Shown: piece by piece, positions 34,116 to 43,903 of the stretch
Numbering within the stretch: the stretch's first letter is position 1
Layout of the letters: every line of letters begins with the position of its first letter
Assembly (NCBI RefSeq): GCF_010669225.1
Contig: NZ_CP048627.1
Location: 2,369,292-2,433,291 of the forward strand
Reading direction: 5' to 3'
From: Megamonas funiformis
Lineage (GTDB): Bacteria > Bacillota > Negativicutes > Selenomonadales > Selenomonadaceae
DNA length: 64,000 bases
Made by a program: the position numbers and the translations under genes
Notes under the pieces: generated by a model
What the model saw: only the letters and a program-made list of their open reading frames with translations
The model's database searches: none
What the model was told of the DNA's origin: nothing

Positions 34116-35672
34116 TTATTTATACATTTTATTTTGATACGTAGTTATGCGTGCAAAATCAGGTTGTAATTTTTCATATAAACTGCTATAGATATCAAAA
34201 AGTTCTTCATAGACTTCTTTATTTTCTGCTTGTGGTTTATATACTTTCTTCGGTTTAATTAAATTTGCAGTATCTGATATATCTTTCATCTCACCACTAG
34301 CTATGAAACCTAAAACAGCTGCCCCAAAAGCTGCTCCCTCACTATTTTGAGGTAAAGTTATATGTTCGCCAAAGATATCAGCCATAATTTGTAACCATAA
34401 TGGTGATTTTGTAAAACTACCACTGACGCGAATATCTTTTACCTGACCAAAATCTTTTAAAGCACTTAATACACAGTTTAAACTAAAACATATACCTTCC
34501 ATGCCAGCTCTAATCATATGCGAACGACTGTGATTTAAAGATAAGCCAAAAAACATTCCACGAAGTTCAGAATTCCAATATGGTGCACGTTCGCCTGTAA
34601 AAAATGGCAACAACAATAATCCTTCTGCTCCAGCTGGAATTTTAGAAGCTTTAAGCGTCATTAAATCATATGGATCAATATCAATATCTTCTAAACGATG
34701 ATTGCTATAATGGCAAACTTTATCGCGAAGCCATCTCATGATGATGCCACCATTATTTATAGCACCACCTGCAACCCACATATCATCAGTCAAGTTATAA
34801 CACCATGTGCGTCCCAAACTATCCACCTTTGGTGTTTTGGTGAGCATTCTAATCGCTCCGCTTGTACCGATTGTCGCACTTAACTGACCATCTTCAATAG
34901 CACCAATTCCCACATTTACCAATACACCATCAGTAGCACCAATAACTACAGGTAAATTTTCTGGTAAATTCAATCTTTGCGCTGCACTATCTGTCAATTT
35001 ACTCTGATAAGTTGTAGATACAACAGGTGGTAATTGTTCTCTTGTTATTCCCGCATAATTTAAAATTTCTTCGTCCCAATCCATTTTATGCGCATTATAT
35101 AAACCACTTGCAGAAGCTGAAGATTTATCAACTACCCACTCACCTGTCATTTTTTCAAAAATATAATCTTTTAAAGAATAGATATATCTCATTTTGGCAA
35201 ATACATCAGGATAATTTTTTCTCACCCATAAAATTTTCAAAAATGGATAACAAGAATGAGTTGGACAACATGTCCTTTCATAAAAACCTTTTACTAAGGC
35301 TTCATCTTTTTTTAATTCATTAACAATACCTACTGAACGACTATCTGCCCAAGTTATCATATTGCTCAATAATTCACGATTTTCATTAGCCGGTGCAAAG
35401 CTATGCATAACAGTACTAATAGCTATACCAGATACATTTTTACCTTTATAAATTAAAGTATTAGCTACTTCACGTACAACTTTTTCAATTGCTTTATAGA
35501 TAATCTCAGGATTTTGCTCAGCCCAATCTGGATATGGTGTTTCTAACGGATAAAATTCATCTGCACTACATAAACTCAATCCATCTTTTTGATAAGCAAT
35601 CGCTCTAACTCCTGTAGTACCTACATCTACCCCAATCCAAATACAACTTCTTGTATTACTAAAATCCAACAT
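34116..35672 (-). CDS. gntK: gluconokinase, FGGY family
   Basis: A 518-residue sugar kinase of the FGGY fold (two ribonuclease-H-like domains). Motifs: WIGVDVGTTGVRAIAYQ at ~12 (phosphate 1), VIGATDGVLVNVGIGAI (~252), ATIGTSGAIRML (~275), and SGSFTKSPLWLQIMADIFG followed by EGAAFGAAVLG near the C-terminus. In this length class GntK-type gluconokinases phosphorylate gluconate at C6. The operon with gntP and the downstream gnd support this over xylulokinase. First gene of its operon; 225 bases separate it from the divergent RpiR regulator. Confidence 0.9.
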   Translation of the reverse strand: MLDFSNTRSCIWIGVDVGTTGVRAIAYQKDGLSLCSADEFYPLETPYPDWAEQNPEIIYKAIEKVVREVANTLIYKGKNVSGIAISTVMHSFAPANENRELLSNMITWADSRSVGIVNELKKDEALVKGFYERTCCPTHSCYPFLKILWVRKNYPDVFAKMRYIYSLKDYIFEKMTGEWVVDKSSASASGLYNAHKMDWDEEILNYAGITREQLPPVVSTTYQSKLTDSAAQRLNLPENLPVVIGATDGVLVNVGIGAIEDGQLSATIGTSGAIRMLTKTPKVDSLGRTWCYNLTDDMWVAGGAINNGGIIMRWLRDKVCHYSNHRLEDIDIDPYDLMTLKASKIPAGAEGLLLLPFFTGERAPYWNSELRGMFFGLSLNHSRSHMIRAGMEGICFSLNCVLSALKDFGQVKDIRVSGSFTKSPLWLQIMADIFGEHITLPQNSEGAAFGAAVLGFIASGEMKDISDTANLIKPKKVYKPQAENKEVYEELFDIYSSLYEKLQPDFARITTYQNKMYK

Positions 35673-35906
35673 TAAAACCGCCCTTTCCCTAAATCATTAT
35701 AAATAAACTGAAAAATCATTAATTTATGTAATTTCTTTATTTACTAACACAAGCAAATTATAACAAATAAAACTTTATTATGCAATATATTTTTCATTTT
35801 ATTTTTTATTTTTGATATTTTTATATCATTTTTATCAATCTTATTCTATACTATCACTATATTTTGTTGTTATAATTACATTAAGAAAGATTTTGAGGTG
35901 AATATC

Positions 35907-36758
35907 ATGGAGACAAATACATCTATCTTAACATTAATGCGTAGCAATTATAATAATATGACAAAATCAGAAAAACGCATCATAGATTATATCCTTGCCA
36001 ATTTAAAAACTGTCATGAGTCAAACTATCTCCGATTTAGCCAGCAATACTCAAAGTTCGGAAATTACTATTTCTCGTTTTTGTAAAAAATTAGGTTTTAG
36101 CGGTCTACAAAGTTTAAAAATAGCCTTAGCTAGTGAAGTATATAGCCAAGATGAATTAGTATCTCAAGAAATAAATCCCAATGATTCCTATAAATTAATT
36201 GCTGAAAAACTTTTTTCTTCCATCACTGATGGACTGCAAGACACTTTAAAATTAATTGATTTTGAACAATTAGAAAAAGCTGTTCAGTTAATAAAAAATG
36301 CTCATCAAATCTGTGTATATGGCTTTGGCAATTCTTTTACAGTCTGCCAAGATATCGAAACACGTTTTATGCGTTTTGGCATTCCTATAAAAGCCTATAA
36401 TGATTTGCATATGCAAGTTACAGCTTCTTCTCTACTCACAGAAAAAGATTTAATCATCTGTGTATCTCATACAGGAGCCAATATTGACCTTCTACAAGCT
36501 ATAGAATTAGCTCACAATAATAATGTTCCTATAATTGCCATAACAAGTTATATGAACTCTCCACTTTGTAAATTATCTGATGTTGTATTGCATGGTATGG
36601 GTCGCGAAATCGCCTATAAATCTGAAGCTGTTGCTTCACGATTAATACACATGGCCATAGTAGATATTCTATATATGGGTGTATATCAAAAAAATGTTAC
36701 AAAAAACTTCACTAATATCAAAAAAATGCGTAATGCTATAGCTAAACGCAGATTATAA
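35907..36758 (+). CDS. RpiR family transcriptional regulator (probable gluconate regulator)
   Basis: A 283-residue regulator. The N-terminal ~75 residues are an RpiR-type HTH (MTKSEKRIIDYILANL, TISDLASNTQSSEITISRFC). Residues ~110-240 are a SIS domain (HQICVYGFGNSFTVCQDIET and LIICVSHTGANIDLLQAI) that binds phosphosugars. I chose the ATG at 35907 because GAGGTGA lies six bases upstream; the GTG nine bases earlier overlaps that site. It is divergent from gntK, so 6-phosphogluconate sensing for the gnt genes is a reasonable inference. Confidence 0.9.
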   Translation: METNTSILTLMRSNYNNMTKSEKRIIDYILANLKTVMSQTISDLASNTQSSEITISRFCKKLGFSGLQSLKIALASEVYSQDELVSQEINPNDSYKLIAEKLFSSITDGLQDTLKLIDFEQLEKAVQLIKNAHQICVYGFGNSFTVCQDIETRFMRFGIPIKAYNDLHMQVTASSLLTEKDLIICVSHTGANIDLLQAIELAHNNNVPIIAITSYMNSPLCKLSDVVLHGMGREIAYKSEAVASRLIHMAIVDILYMGVYQKNVTKNFTNIKKMRNAIAKRRL

Positions 36759-36894
36759 TGTACATTTACTTACACTTTTTTCTAAAAAATTTTATAAAAT
36801 ATGTAAAATAATAAAAAAACTACTTGCTAAATACCTATTTTGCTATATAATGTTGAATATTGATTTAGATTTTATATTATTTTAGAGGTATTTT

Positions 36895-37734
36895 ATGAAA
36901 AAATATATTATCCAGTATGCAATGATCGTCATTGGTGCTCTTATTTCTGCCATATCATGTAATTTGTTCCTAATTCCTAATCATTTTCTCTCTGGCGGAC
37001 TTACAGGGATTGCCATTATTCTCCACTATTTATTTGATTTACCTATCGGTATTCAAAATATCATCTTCAACATTCCAATTTTATATATTGCCTATCATTT
37101 TTTTGGAAGACTATATTTTTTCAACACAATATTAGGTACAAGTCTATACTCATTCTTCATTGATTTAACATCATTCTTAACACCATATACTCCACTACAT
37201 AATAATCCTATGTTGTCAGCTATCGTTGCTGGTGTAGTTTCTGGTATTGGCTTTGGTCTTATCTTACGTGCAAATGCTAATACTGGTGGTGCCGATGTAA
37301 TTGCAGCTTTAATCAAGAAACTTTATTCTTATAATATCGGTACAATGATTTTCGCTTTAAATTGTATCATCGTACTTTGTGGTCTTTGTCTATTCAATTT
37401 TGAAGTAGCTATTTACACTTTAATCTACATGTACATCATGGGTGAAGTTGATAACCGCATTGTTACTGGTTTCAATAAACGAAAATCCATCATGATTATT
37501 TCCGATAAGTCTGAACAAATTGCAGGGCTTATCATGCTTGAATTAGGACGTGGTGTTACCTTAATCAATGGTGAAGGTGGCTATACACATACTAAAAAGA
37601 AAATACTTTATATCGTAGTAAATCTTACGCAATTAAGTAAAATTAAAGAAATAGCTTTAAATATAGATAAAAAAGCCTTCTTTATTATCTCTAATGCTTC
37701 TGAAGTAAATGGTAAAGGCTTCTCTTACCATTAA
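36895..37734 (+). CDS. YitT family membrane protein (DUF161/DUF2179)
   Basis: A 279-residue protein with five to six N-terminal membrane spans (residues ~5-170) and a soluble C-terminal DUF2179 domain (~190-275, SIMIISDKSEQIAGLIMLEL to NASEVNGKGFSYH). The DUF161 repeats show as SGGLTGIAIILHYLF and NTGGADVIAALIKK. YitT proteins are widespread in Firmicutes and function is not firmly known. GAGGTATTTT precedes the ATG. A hairpin shared with uppP follows. Confidence 0.9.
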   Translation: MKKYIIQYAMIVIGALISAISCNLFLIPNHFLSGGLTGIAIILHYLFDLPIGIQNIIFNIPILYIAYHFFGRLYFFNTILGTSLYSFFIDLTSFLTPYTPLHNNPMLSAIVAGVVSGIGFGLILRANANTGGADVIAALIKKLYSYNIGTMIFALNCIIVLCGLCLFNFEVAIYTLIYMYIMGEVDNRIVTGFNKRKSIMIISDKSEQIAGLIMLELGRGVTLINGEGGYTHTKKKILYIVVNLTQLSKIKEIALNIDKKAFFIISNASEVNGKGFSYH

Positions 37735-37755
37735 ATAATAAATAATGACAAAATA

Positions 37756-37795
37756 AAAAGGATAAGAATTGATTTATTTCAACTCTTATCCTTTT
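37756..37795. terminator. bidirectional rho-independent terminator
   Basis: 12-bp outer stem, 37756-37767 with 37784-37795, plus inner TTGA/TCAA pairs, between the convergent yitT-like and uppP genes, with A and T runs on both sides. Confidence 0.85.
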
Positions 37796-37834
37796 ATTTA
37801 TATTCACTCTTATGCTTAAAAAGAAATTATCCTT

Positions 37835-38659
37835 TTATCCTTGGAAATAAAAATATACAAATACGATTAGACCTAAAATTATACGATACCAGCCAAACGC
37901 TTTAAAGTCATTTGTTCTCACATAACGAAGTAAGAATTTAATAGAAATAATAGAAACTATAAAAGCTACTACCATACCCACTAATAATAGAATAACTTCT
38001 TCAAAAGTATAATTTAAACCGAATTTAAATAGTTTTAACGCACTAGCACCAAACATAACAGGAATAGCTAAAAAGAATGTATATTCTGTGGCTACCACAC
38101 GAGAAGTTCCAAATAAAATACCACCTAAAATAGTGGAACCAGAACGAGATGTACCTGGCACTAAAGACAATACCTGAAAGAAACCTATTATCAATGCTGT
38201 TTTATAATCTAAATAGTCAATATCTTTGATGCTTGGTGTTCTATGTTTATTATAATTTTCAACTATAATAAATAATACCCCATATAAAATCAAAGTGAAT
38301 GCTACTACTTGTGCATTCATAAAATGCTCTTCCATATAATCATTAAAAGCTAAACCAATTACAGCAGCAGGAATACAGCCAACGATTACTTTTCCCCATA
38401 AAGAAATGGTTTGTCTTTTTTTCAAATATGTTTTTCTTTTTGAAAATGGATTTAGTCTATCAAAATTTAAAGCAACTACAGCTAAAATTGCACCTAACTG
38501 AATAACTACTAAGAACATATCCATAAATGCTTTACTTACATTTAAAGACATAAATTCATCAACTAAAATCATATGACCTGTACTACTTACAGGTAACCAT
38601 TCTGTTAGACCTTCAACAATCCCTAAAACAATAGCTTTTATAATTTCTAGGGTAAACAT
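37835..38659 (-). CDS. uppP: undecaprenyl-diphosphatase UppP (BacA)
   Basis: A 274-residue membrane phosphatase with about eight spans. Both catalytic signatures are present: [17 protein letters not shown] (~15-31) and [15 protein letters not shown] (~166). It dephosphorylates undecaprenyl pyrophosphate, recycling the lipid carrier for peptidoglycan and giving low-level bacitracin resistance. Full family length. It is a single gene between two terminators, beside cell-wall precursor genes. Confidence 0.96.
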   Translation of the reverse strand: MFTLEIIKAIVLGIVEGLTEWLPVSSTGHMILVDEFMSLNVSKAFMDMFLVVIQLGAILAVVALNFDRLNPFSKRKTYLKKRQTISLWGKVIVGCIPAAVIGLAFNDYMEEHFMNAQVVAFTLILYGVLFIIVENYNKHRTPSIKDIDYLDYKTALIIGFFQVLSLVPGTSRSGSTILGGILFGTSRVVATEYTFFLAIPVMFGASALKLFKFGLNYTFEEVILLLVGMVVAFIVSIISIKFLLRYVRTNDFKAFGWYRIILGLIVFVYFYFQG

Positions 38660-38760
38660 AAATTATAAAATCCCTCCTATTTGTTTATTATTTTTCCAAT
38701 ATAAAATTTAAAACTGAATTTAAGCTGAAACAATTAATAAAAAAATTTATTCTAATTCGC

Positions 38761-38790
38761 AAAAGAGGTCTCTTTGTAGAGACCTCTTTT
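38761..38790. terminator. hairpin after prs
   Basis: Perfect 13-bp stem, 38761-38773 with 38778-38790, four-base loop. The T tract is better on the plus side, but the hairpin ends 18 bases after the prs stop on the minus strand. Confidence 0.8.
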
Positions 38791-38807
38791 ATATTTTTAT
38801 TTGATTA

Positions 38808-39782
38808 TCAGCCTTTACCTTTTACGATATCAATTGCATCGAAAAGTTTACTTACAGATTTTTTCTGATAAATACGGGAAATTACTTCACCTATAGGTGG
38901 AGCCATAGATACAGAAACAATTTTGCTAGAATGTTTTTCTTCAGGTAATGGAATAGTATTTGTAATAATTAACTCTTCCATTGGAGAATCTTCAATACGC
39001 TGAACTGCTGGATCACTTAAGATACCATGAGTACAACAAGCATAAACAGATTTTGCACCATGTTTAACAAGTGCTTTAGCACCTTCACATAAAGAACCTG
39101 CTGTATCTACGATATCATCAATGATAACGCAATTCTTATCTTTTACTTCACCAATTAAATTCATAACTTTAGCGCAACCTGGCATTGGACGGCGTTTTTC
39201 AATAATAGCAATAGGTGCTTTTAAACGGTCTGCTAAAGCACGAGCGCGTGTTACACCACCAAGGTCAGGAGAAACAACTACTACATCTTCAAGATTTTTA
39301 GCTTGGATATAAGCTGCAAGAAGTGGAGCTGCTGCAAGATGGTCTACTGGGATATCAAAGAAACCTTGGATTTGACCTGCATGTAAATCAACAGTGATTA
39401 CACGGTCAATACCAGCTGTAGTCATAAGATTAGCTACTAATTTTGCAGAAATAGGTTCGCGACCACGAGTTTTACGGTCTTGACGAGAATAAGCATAATA
39501 TGGTACAACCGCATTAATACTCTGTGCAGATGCACGACGGCAAGCATCAGCCATAACGAGTAATTCCATAAGATTGTCATTTACTGGTTGGCTAGTTGGC
39601 TGAATAATAAATACATCCTTACCACGAATACTGTCACTAATCATTACTTGAGTTTCACCATTATTGAAGTGACCTACAAAAGCATGACATAATTCCACAC
39701 CGATATACTGTGCTACTTCTTCTGCTAATTTTGGATTTGCATTACCAGTGAGAATACATAATTTTGAGGTATCGAAGTTCAT
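38808..39782 (-). CDS. prs: ribose-phosphate pyrophosphokinase (PRPP synthetase)
   Basis: A 324-residue PRPP synthetase making phosphoribosyl pyrophosphate from ribose-5-phosphate and ATP. It has [19 protein letters not shown] (~41), the [18 protein letters not shown] flexible loop (~98), [18 protein letters not shown] (metal and substrate site, ~131), and the PRPP loop [13 protein letters not shown] (~220). It follows glmU in the conserved Firmicute glmU-prs order, 125 bases downstream. GGAGGAG precedes the ATG. Confidence 0.96.
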   Translation of the reverse strand: MNFDTSKLCILTGNANPKLAEEVAQYIGVELCHAFVGHFNNGETQVMISDSIRGKDVFIIQPTSQPVNDNLMELLVMADACRRASAQSINAVVPYYAYSRQDRKTRGREPISAKLVANLMTTAGIDRVITVDLHAGQIQGFFDIPVDHLAAAPLLAAYIQAKNLEDVVVVSPDLGGVTRARALADRLKAPIAIIEKRRPMPGCAKVMNLIGEVKDKNCVIIDDIVDTAGSLCEGAKALVKHGAKSVYACCTHGILSDPAVQRIEDSPMEELIITNTIPLPEEKHSSKIVSVSMAPPIGEVISRIYQKKSVSKLFDAIDIVKGKG

Positions 39783-39907
39783 TTTACTCCTCCTGAAATC
39801 TGTTAAAAATATAATAAATAATAATAATATATATAGAAATGTAGTTATGCTACATTGCTACCAAAATAAAATATAAATTAAACTATTATACTAACTAAAT
39901 TTCTTAG

Positions 39908-41278
39908 TTATTTTCTTTTGTCTTTCCAGCCTTCAATATTTTTCTGTCTTTCACGTGCGATTGCAAGTGCGTTTTCTGGAACTTCTTTAGTAATTGTAGA
40001 GCCTGCACCTACATAAGCACCATTATTTACTTTAACTGGAGCTACAAGATTTGAGTTGCAACCAATAAAGCAATCATCACCTATTATAGTACGGAATTTA
40101 TTTTTTCCATCATAATTTACAGTGATTGTACCACAACCCATATTTACACCAGAGCCCATATCAGTATCTCCAATATAGCTCAAGTGAGGTAATTTAGAGC
40201 CTTCACCAATATTAGAATTTTTAACTTCTACGAAGTTACCAATTTTTACTTTATGTGCAAGTTTTGTATTTGGACGAATGTGTACATATGGTCCCATTTT
40301 TACATCATCTGCGATTTCACAGTCTTCAGTAAAACTAAACATAGCTTCTACATTATCGCCCATAACTGTATTTTTGAAATGTGAATTTGGTCCAAGTTTG
40401 CAACCTTCACCAATTTTACTATTTCCTTCAATCCAAGTAGATGGATAGATTATAGTATCTTGTCCAATTTCAACGTCAACATCTACATAAGTGCTATTAG
40501 GGTCCATTAAAGTTACCCCTTGAGCCATTAATTCTTTATTTTTACGCTGACGAATGATTTTTTCAGCATTTGCTAATTGTTCACGAGAATTTATACCTAA
40601 TGTTTCTTCATAATTATCAGCAATAGAAGCATTTATTTTCTGTTTTTCTTTACGTAAAATAGATAAAACATCTGGTAAATAATATTCGCCTTGAGCGTTA
40701 TTGTTATTTACTTTTTTCAAGCTAGCAAATAAAGCTTCAGCATCAAAACAATAAATTCCTGTATTGATTTCATTGATTGCAAGTTCACGTTCGCTAGCAT
40801 CTTTTTGTTCTACGATTTTTTCTACAGAACCATCTACTAAACGAATTACACGTCCATAGCCAAATGGATCTGGCATAAATGTTGTAAGTACAGAAGCTTT
40901 AGCTCCTGATTGTACATGTTCTTCATAGAAATTTTTTAATGTAGCACCTGTAACAAGTGGAGTATCGCCACATAAAACCATTATAGCAGTATTTTTATCT
41001 TTGATTAATGGTTCTGCCTGCATTACAGCATGACCTGTACCTAATTGTTCTTCTTGTAAAACGATTTCAGCTTTATCGCCTAAAACAGCTTGTACTTGTT
41101 CACGACCAAAGCCTACTACGACTATATTACGTGTGGAACCAGCACTTTTAGCAGCATCAAGTACATGTTCTACCATTGGCTTTCCACCTGCACAATGGAG
41201 TACTTTTGGTAATTTAGATTTCATGCGAGTGCCTTTACCTGCGGCTAAAATTATGGTAATTAATCCTTCTGATTTCAC
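39908..41278 (-). CDS. glmU: bifunctional UDP-N-acetylglucosamine pyrophosphorylase/glucosamine-1-phosphate acetyltransferase
   Basis: About 456 residues. The N-terminal uridyltransferase domain opens with TIILAAGKGTRMKSKLPKVL, with LCGDTPL at ~97; the C-terminal half (~255-456) is a left-handed beta-helix of hexapeptide repeats with the acetyltransferase site near HLSYIGDTDMG and NYDGKNKFRT. It makes UDP-GlcNAc for peptidoglycan and outer-membrane lipids. The start is uncertain: a GTG at 41278 has GGAAAGTGA at good spacing, while a GTG at 41290 is closer to that site. prs follows. Confidence 0.95.
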   Translation of the reverse strand: MKSEGLITIILAAGKGTRMKSKLPKVLHCAGGKPMVEHVLDAAKSAGSTRNIVVVGFGREQVQAVLGDKAEIVLQEEQLGTGHAVMQAEPLIKDKNTAIMVLCGDTPLVTGATLKNFYEEHVQSGAKASVLTTFMPDPFGYGRVIRLVDGSVEKIVEQKDASERELAINEINTGIYCFDAEALFASLKKVNNNNAQGEYYLPDVLSILRKEKQKINASIADNYEETLGINSREQLANAEKIIRQRKNKELMAQGVTLMDPNSTYVDVDVEIGQDTIIYPSTWIEGNSKIGEGCKLGPNSHFKNTVMGDNVEAMFSFTEDCEIADDVKMGPYVHIRPNTKLAHKVKIGNFVEVKNSNIGEGSKLPHLSYIGDTDMGSGVNMGCGTITVNYDGKNKFRTIIGDDCFIGCNSNLVAPVKVNNGAYVGAGSTITKEVPENALAIARERQKNIEGWKDKRK

Positions 41279-41339
41279 CTTAAAATTCACTTTCCTTTAT
41301 TGTATATGTGATGTATTTCTATCTCATTTCATTTATAAT

Positions 41340-41400
41340 TATAAAATAGAAACTTCTTGATGTTTTCATATCAAGCAAACCCCATGCATCCCATGGTTTA
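41340..41400 (-). other. two small tandem hairpins in the glmU leader
   Basis: On the minus strand the 243-base gap before glmU contains two adjacent stems at about 41355-41400: one built on AAACCATG/CATGGGGTTT and one on CTTGAT/ATCAAG. No T-run follows either. They may form a regulatory leader; no known riboswitch class is recognised. Nothing else is seen in the gap. Confidence 0.3.
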
Positions 41401-41533
41401 TTATCTATAAAATTCATTTTGCTATTATCTTAGCAAAAAATCTTATACTGTATATCAAATAAAAACTTATCTAAGTTTATTATATCATATATAAATCATA
41501 TCTAAAAAAAATCTTTAGCATTTATTTTTTATT

Positions 41534-42220
41534 TTACATATTGCCATCTTTATCTTCCATACTAAGCAATAAAGTATGTTCAGAACGTTCCATGTGATAT
41601 TCAGAAGCTTTTTGTGCAGCAACTGCATCACCTTGAGCAATAGTATCTACAATACGACGATGTTCTTCTAAAGTTTCTTCCAAACGACCAGGATAAGCCA
41701 TGGATTTTGCACGGAAACTTGTCAATTGTTCGCGTAAATTATAAATAATACCTACTAAACGATTATTTCTGCTTGCTTGATATAAAATATCATGGAATTT
41801 CGTATCAGCTTCAACGATTTTTTCCATATTTTTTTCTTTTATAGCTTCACCAATGACAACTAATAATCTTTGTAAATGTTCAAGTTCTTCATCAGTGATA
41901 CGTTCAGCAGCAAGTCCACTAGCTAAAGAATCTAGTGAAGTTCTAATTTCAAAAACTTCATTAATATCTTTAATGGATAAATTGGATACATATGTACCAC
42001 GGCGAGGCATCATAATTACATAGCCTTCTAATTCCAATTTACGAATTGCCTCTCTAACAGGAGTACGACTAACACCTAGTTGTTCAGCTAAATGAATTTC
42101 CATTAAGCGTTCGCCTGGTTTTAAAATACCTTTTCTTATAGCATCACGCAAAGTTTCAAAAACTACTTCACGTAAAGGTTGATAACTATCTAACTTTATC
42201 GGTGTAAGTTTATTGCTCAT
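41534..42220 (-). CDS. GntR family regulator with FCD domain
   Basis: A 228-residue FadR-type regulator. Residues ~10-75 are a GntR winged helix (LREVVFETLRDAIRKGILKPG, then HLAEQLGVSRTPVREAIRKL). Residues ~85-215 are the FCD effector domain, with metal/ligand His at ADTKFHDILYQ, EEHRRIVDTI and ASEYHMERSE. FCD proteins bind carboxylic acids. It starts 13 bases after ispE and precedes glmU, the slot held by purR in Bacillus. No effector can be named. Confidence 0.92.
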   Translation of the reverse strand: MSNKLTPIKLDSYQPLREVVFETLRDAIRKGILKPGERLMEIHLAEQLGVSRTPVREAIRKLELEGYVIMMPRRGTYVSNLSIKDINEVFEIRTSLDSLASGLAAERITDEELEHLQRLLVVIGEAIKEKNMEKIVEADTKFHDILYQASRNNRLVGIIYNLREQLTSFRAKSMAYPGRLEETLEEHRRIVDTIAQGDAVAAQKASEYHMERSEHTLLLSMEDKDGNM

Positions 42221-42233
42221 GTTTATTCCTCCA

Positions 42234-43103
42234 TTAAAAATTTTTTTCTGCTGTTTCTACAGCAAATACATCTGCATCAAAATCCAACTGTATTTTACTT
42301 ACTATATCTTTTGCTTTTTGACTATCTTCTACAATGGCAAAAACTGTTGGACCACTGCCAGACATCATTGCAGCCATTGCTCCATAATCAGAAAGTTTTT
42401 GTTTTATTTTAGCTATCTCAGGATATTCTGGGATAGTTACATATTCTAAGACATTGCCTAAAGCTTTACAAATACCTTGTAAATCTTTTTTTATTAAAGA
42501 TTTGCGCATTGCTTTATTATCAGGATGAATTACACTATCTTGCACTTTATGATAATTTTTATATACCCATGCTGTAGATACATCTACTTTTGGTTTTACT
42601 AAAACAATATTTGTTTTTGGCATAGCTGAAATTTCTTGTAAAATCTCACCTCTACCAGTCGCTAACATTGTTCCACCCATCAAGCAAAATGATATATCTG
42701 AACCTAATTGTTCTGCCATCTTACATAAAGCATTAATGCCTAAATTCATTTCAAATAATTCATTTAATCCTCTAAATACAGCAGCAGCATCTGTGCTACC
42801 ACCAGCTAATCCAGCAGCTACAGGTATTCTTTTGATTAAATTAATTTCTACACCACTGTTTATCTTATATGTATCTAAAAATAATTTTGCTGCTTTATAA
42901 ATTAAATTATCTTCTGGCTTTGCTACACCTTTGACATCACCATGAAGTATAATACCTTCTTCTGCATCAAGTTTAGTAAAAGTCAATGTATCAAATAAAT
43001 TAATAGATTGCATAACCATACTAACTTCATGATAACCATCTGTTCTTTTGCCTAAAATATCCAAAGTAAGATTTATTTTCGCATTTGCATTTATTGTTAC
43101 CAT
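42234..43103 (-). CDS. ispE: 4-diphosphocytidyl-2-C-methyl-D-erythritol kinase
   Basis: A 289-residue GHMP kinase of the MEP isoprenoid pathway, phosphorylating the 2-hydroxyl of CDP-methylerythritol. It has the N-terminal AKINLTLDILGKRTDGYHEV, the GHMP motif PVAAGLAGGSTDAAAVFRGL (~90-109) and C-terminal MMSGSGPTVFAIV. I prefer the ATG at 43103, eight bases after AGGA, over the ATG three codons earlier, which overlaps that ribosome site. It heads the ispE-gntR unit. Confidence 0.95.
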   Translation of the reverse strand: MVTINANAKINLTLDILGKRTDGYHEVSMVMQSINLFDTLTFTKLDAEEGIILHGDVKGVAKPEDNLIYKAAKLFLDTYKINSGVEINLIKRIPVAAGLAGGSTDAAAVFRGLNELFEMNLGINALCKMAEQLGSDISFCLMGGTMLATGRGEILQEISAMPKTNIVLVKPKVDVSTAWVYKNYHKVQDSVIHPDNKAMRKSLIKKDLQGICKALGNVLEYVTIPEYPEIAKIKQKLSDYGAMAAMMSGSGPTVFAIVEDSQKAKDIVSKIQLDFDADVFAVETAEKNF

Positions 43104-43301
43104 CTTATTCATCCTATCAATATCTTGTACTTAAAATACATTACTCATTCTTAAAAGATTTTATCATTCTATCAATAAAAAGTCTACTATCTCATATATT
43201 ATTGTTAATTCTATCAATTCAAAAATCTTTTTTCTACTTGTACACGAATGTACTAAAAGTACAAAAGGCAAATATTTACCTTCATAAATACTTGCCCTTC
43301 A

Positions 43302-43652
43302 TTATTTTACAAATTTATCAATCGCTTCTTTTAATTTATCAATTGCCTCTTGGTCATTTTCCTTTACCGCTTCTACTAAACAATGTTCTATATGGTCTTG
43401 CAAAATTATCTTAGAGACATTTTTTATCGCTGAATTAACAGCTGATAATTGGATTAATACATCACTACAATCTCTATTTTGCTCCACCATACGTTTTACT
43501 GCACTTAAATGACCAATAGCTCTTGATAAGCGATTTAATACAGCTTTTGTCTGCGTATGCGTGTGTGTATGTCCATGATGAGCATGTACCGTTCCGTCTT
43601 CATGAACATGCCAAGCTGAATTTATTTCCTTATCATTATCATTTATTTCCAT
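43302..43652 (-). CDS. CsoR/RcnR/FrmR family metal-sensing repressor with His-rich N-terminus
   Basis: A 116-residue DUF156 repressor. The four-helix core spans ~35-115, with LNRLSRAIGHLSAVKRMVEQ, the first Cys in NRDCSDVL, and the His/Cys pair in LQDHIEHCL, matching the Cys-His-Cys copper site of CsoR. The first ~35 residues are unusual: WHVHEDGTVHAHHGHTHTHT has eight His in 20 residues and could bind nickel, cobalt, zinc or copper. The metal it senses is not certain. No adjacent metal efflux gene is seen; it sits 12 bases after an antitoxin-like gene. Confidence 0.88.
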   Translation of the reverse strand: MEINDNDKEINSAWHVHEDGTVHAHHGHTHTHTQTKAVLNRLSRAIGHLSAVKRMVEQNRDCSDVLIQLSAVNSAIKNVSKIILQDHIEHCLVEAVKENDQEAIDKLKEAIDKFVK

Positions 43653-43664
43653 TTAGCAAAAACC

Positions 43665-43853
43665 TCACTTTTTTTCTTGAGCATTCTTTGCCAAAAAAAT
43701 CTCTTTTTGTAATTCGTTAAATTGTTCCATAGACATTACTACAATGTTTTTACCACTACTGCGCTGTACAATCAATGTTTCTTTTTCATCAACAACTTTA
43801 TCAGCATAAATAGTAAATTCATTTAATAAATCAGAAGATGATATAGCCATCAT
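43665..43853 (-). CDS. Phd/YefM-family antitoxin-like protein (orphan)
   Basis: A 62-residue protein from the ATG at 43853 (ribosome site AAAGGATG). Its pattern matches the DNA-binding half of Phd/YefM antitoxins: SSDLLNEFTIYADKVVDE, then TLIVQRSSGKNIVVMSMEQF. No RelE/YoeB/Doc-type toxin lies beside it; the neighbours are a CsoR-like gene and a small unknown gene. It may be an orphan antitoxin or a repurposed regulator. Family assignment is from a short sequence and therefore moderate. Confidence 0.7.
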   Translation of the reverse strand: MMAISSSDLLNEFTIYADKVVDEKETLIVQRSSGKNIVVMSMEQFNELQKEIFLAKNAQEKK

Positions 43854-43903
43854 ATATATCACATCCTTTCCAACTAAAATAATAAAATATAACACAATTT
43901 ATA

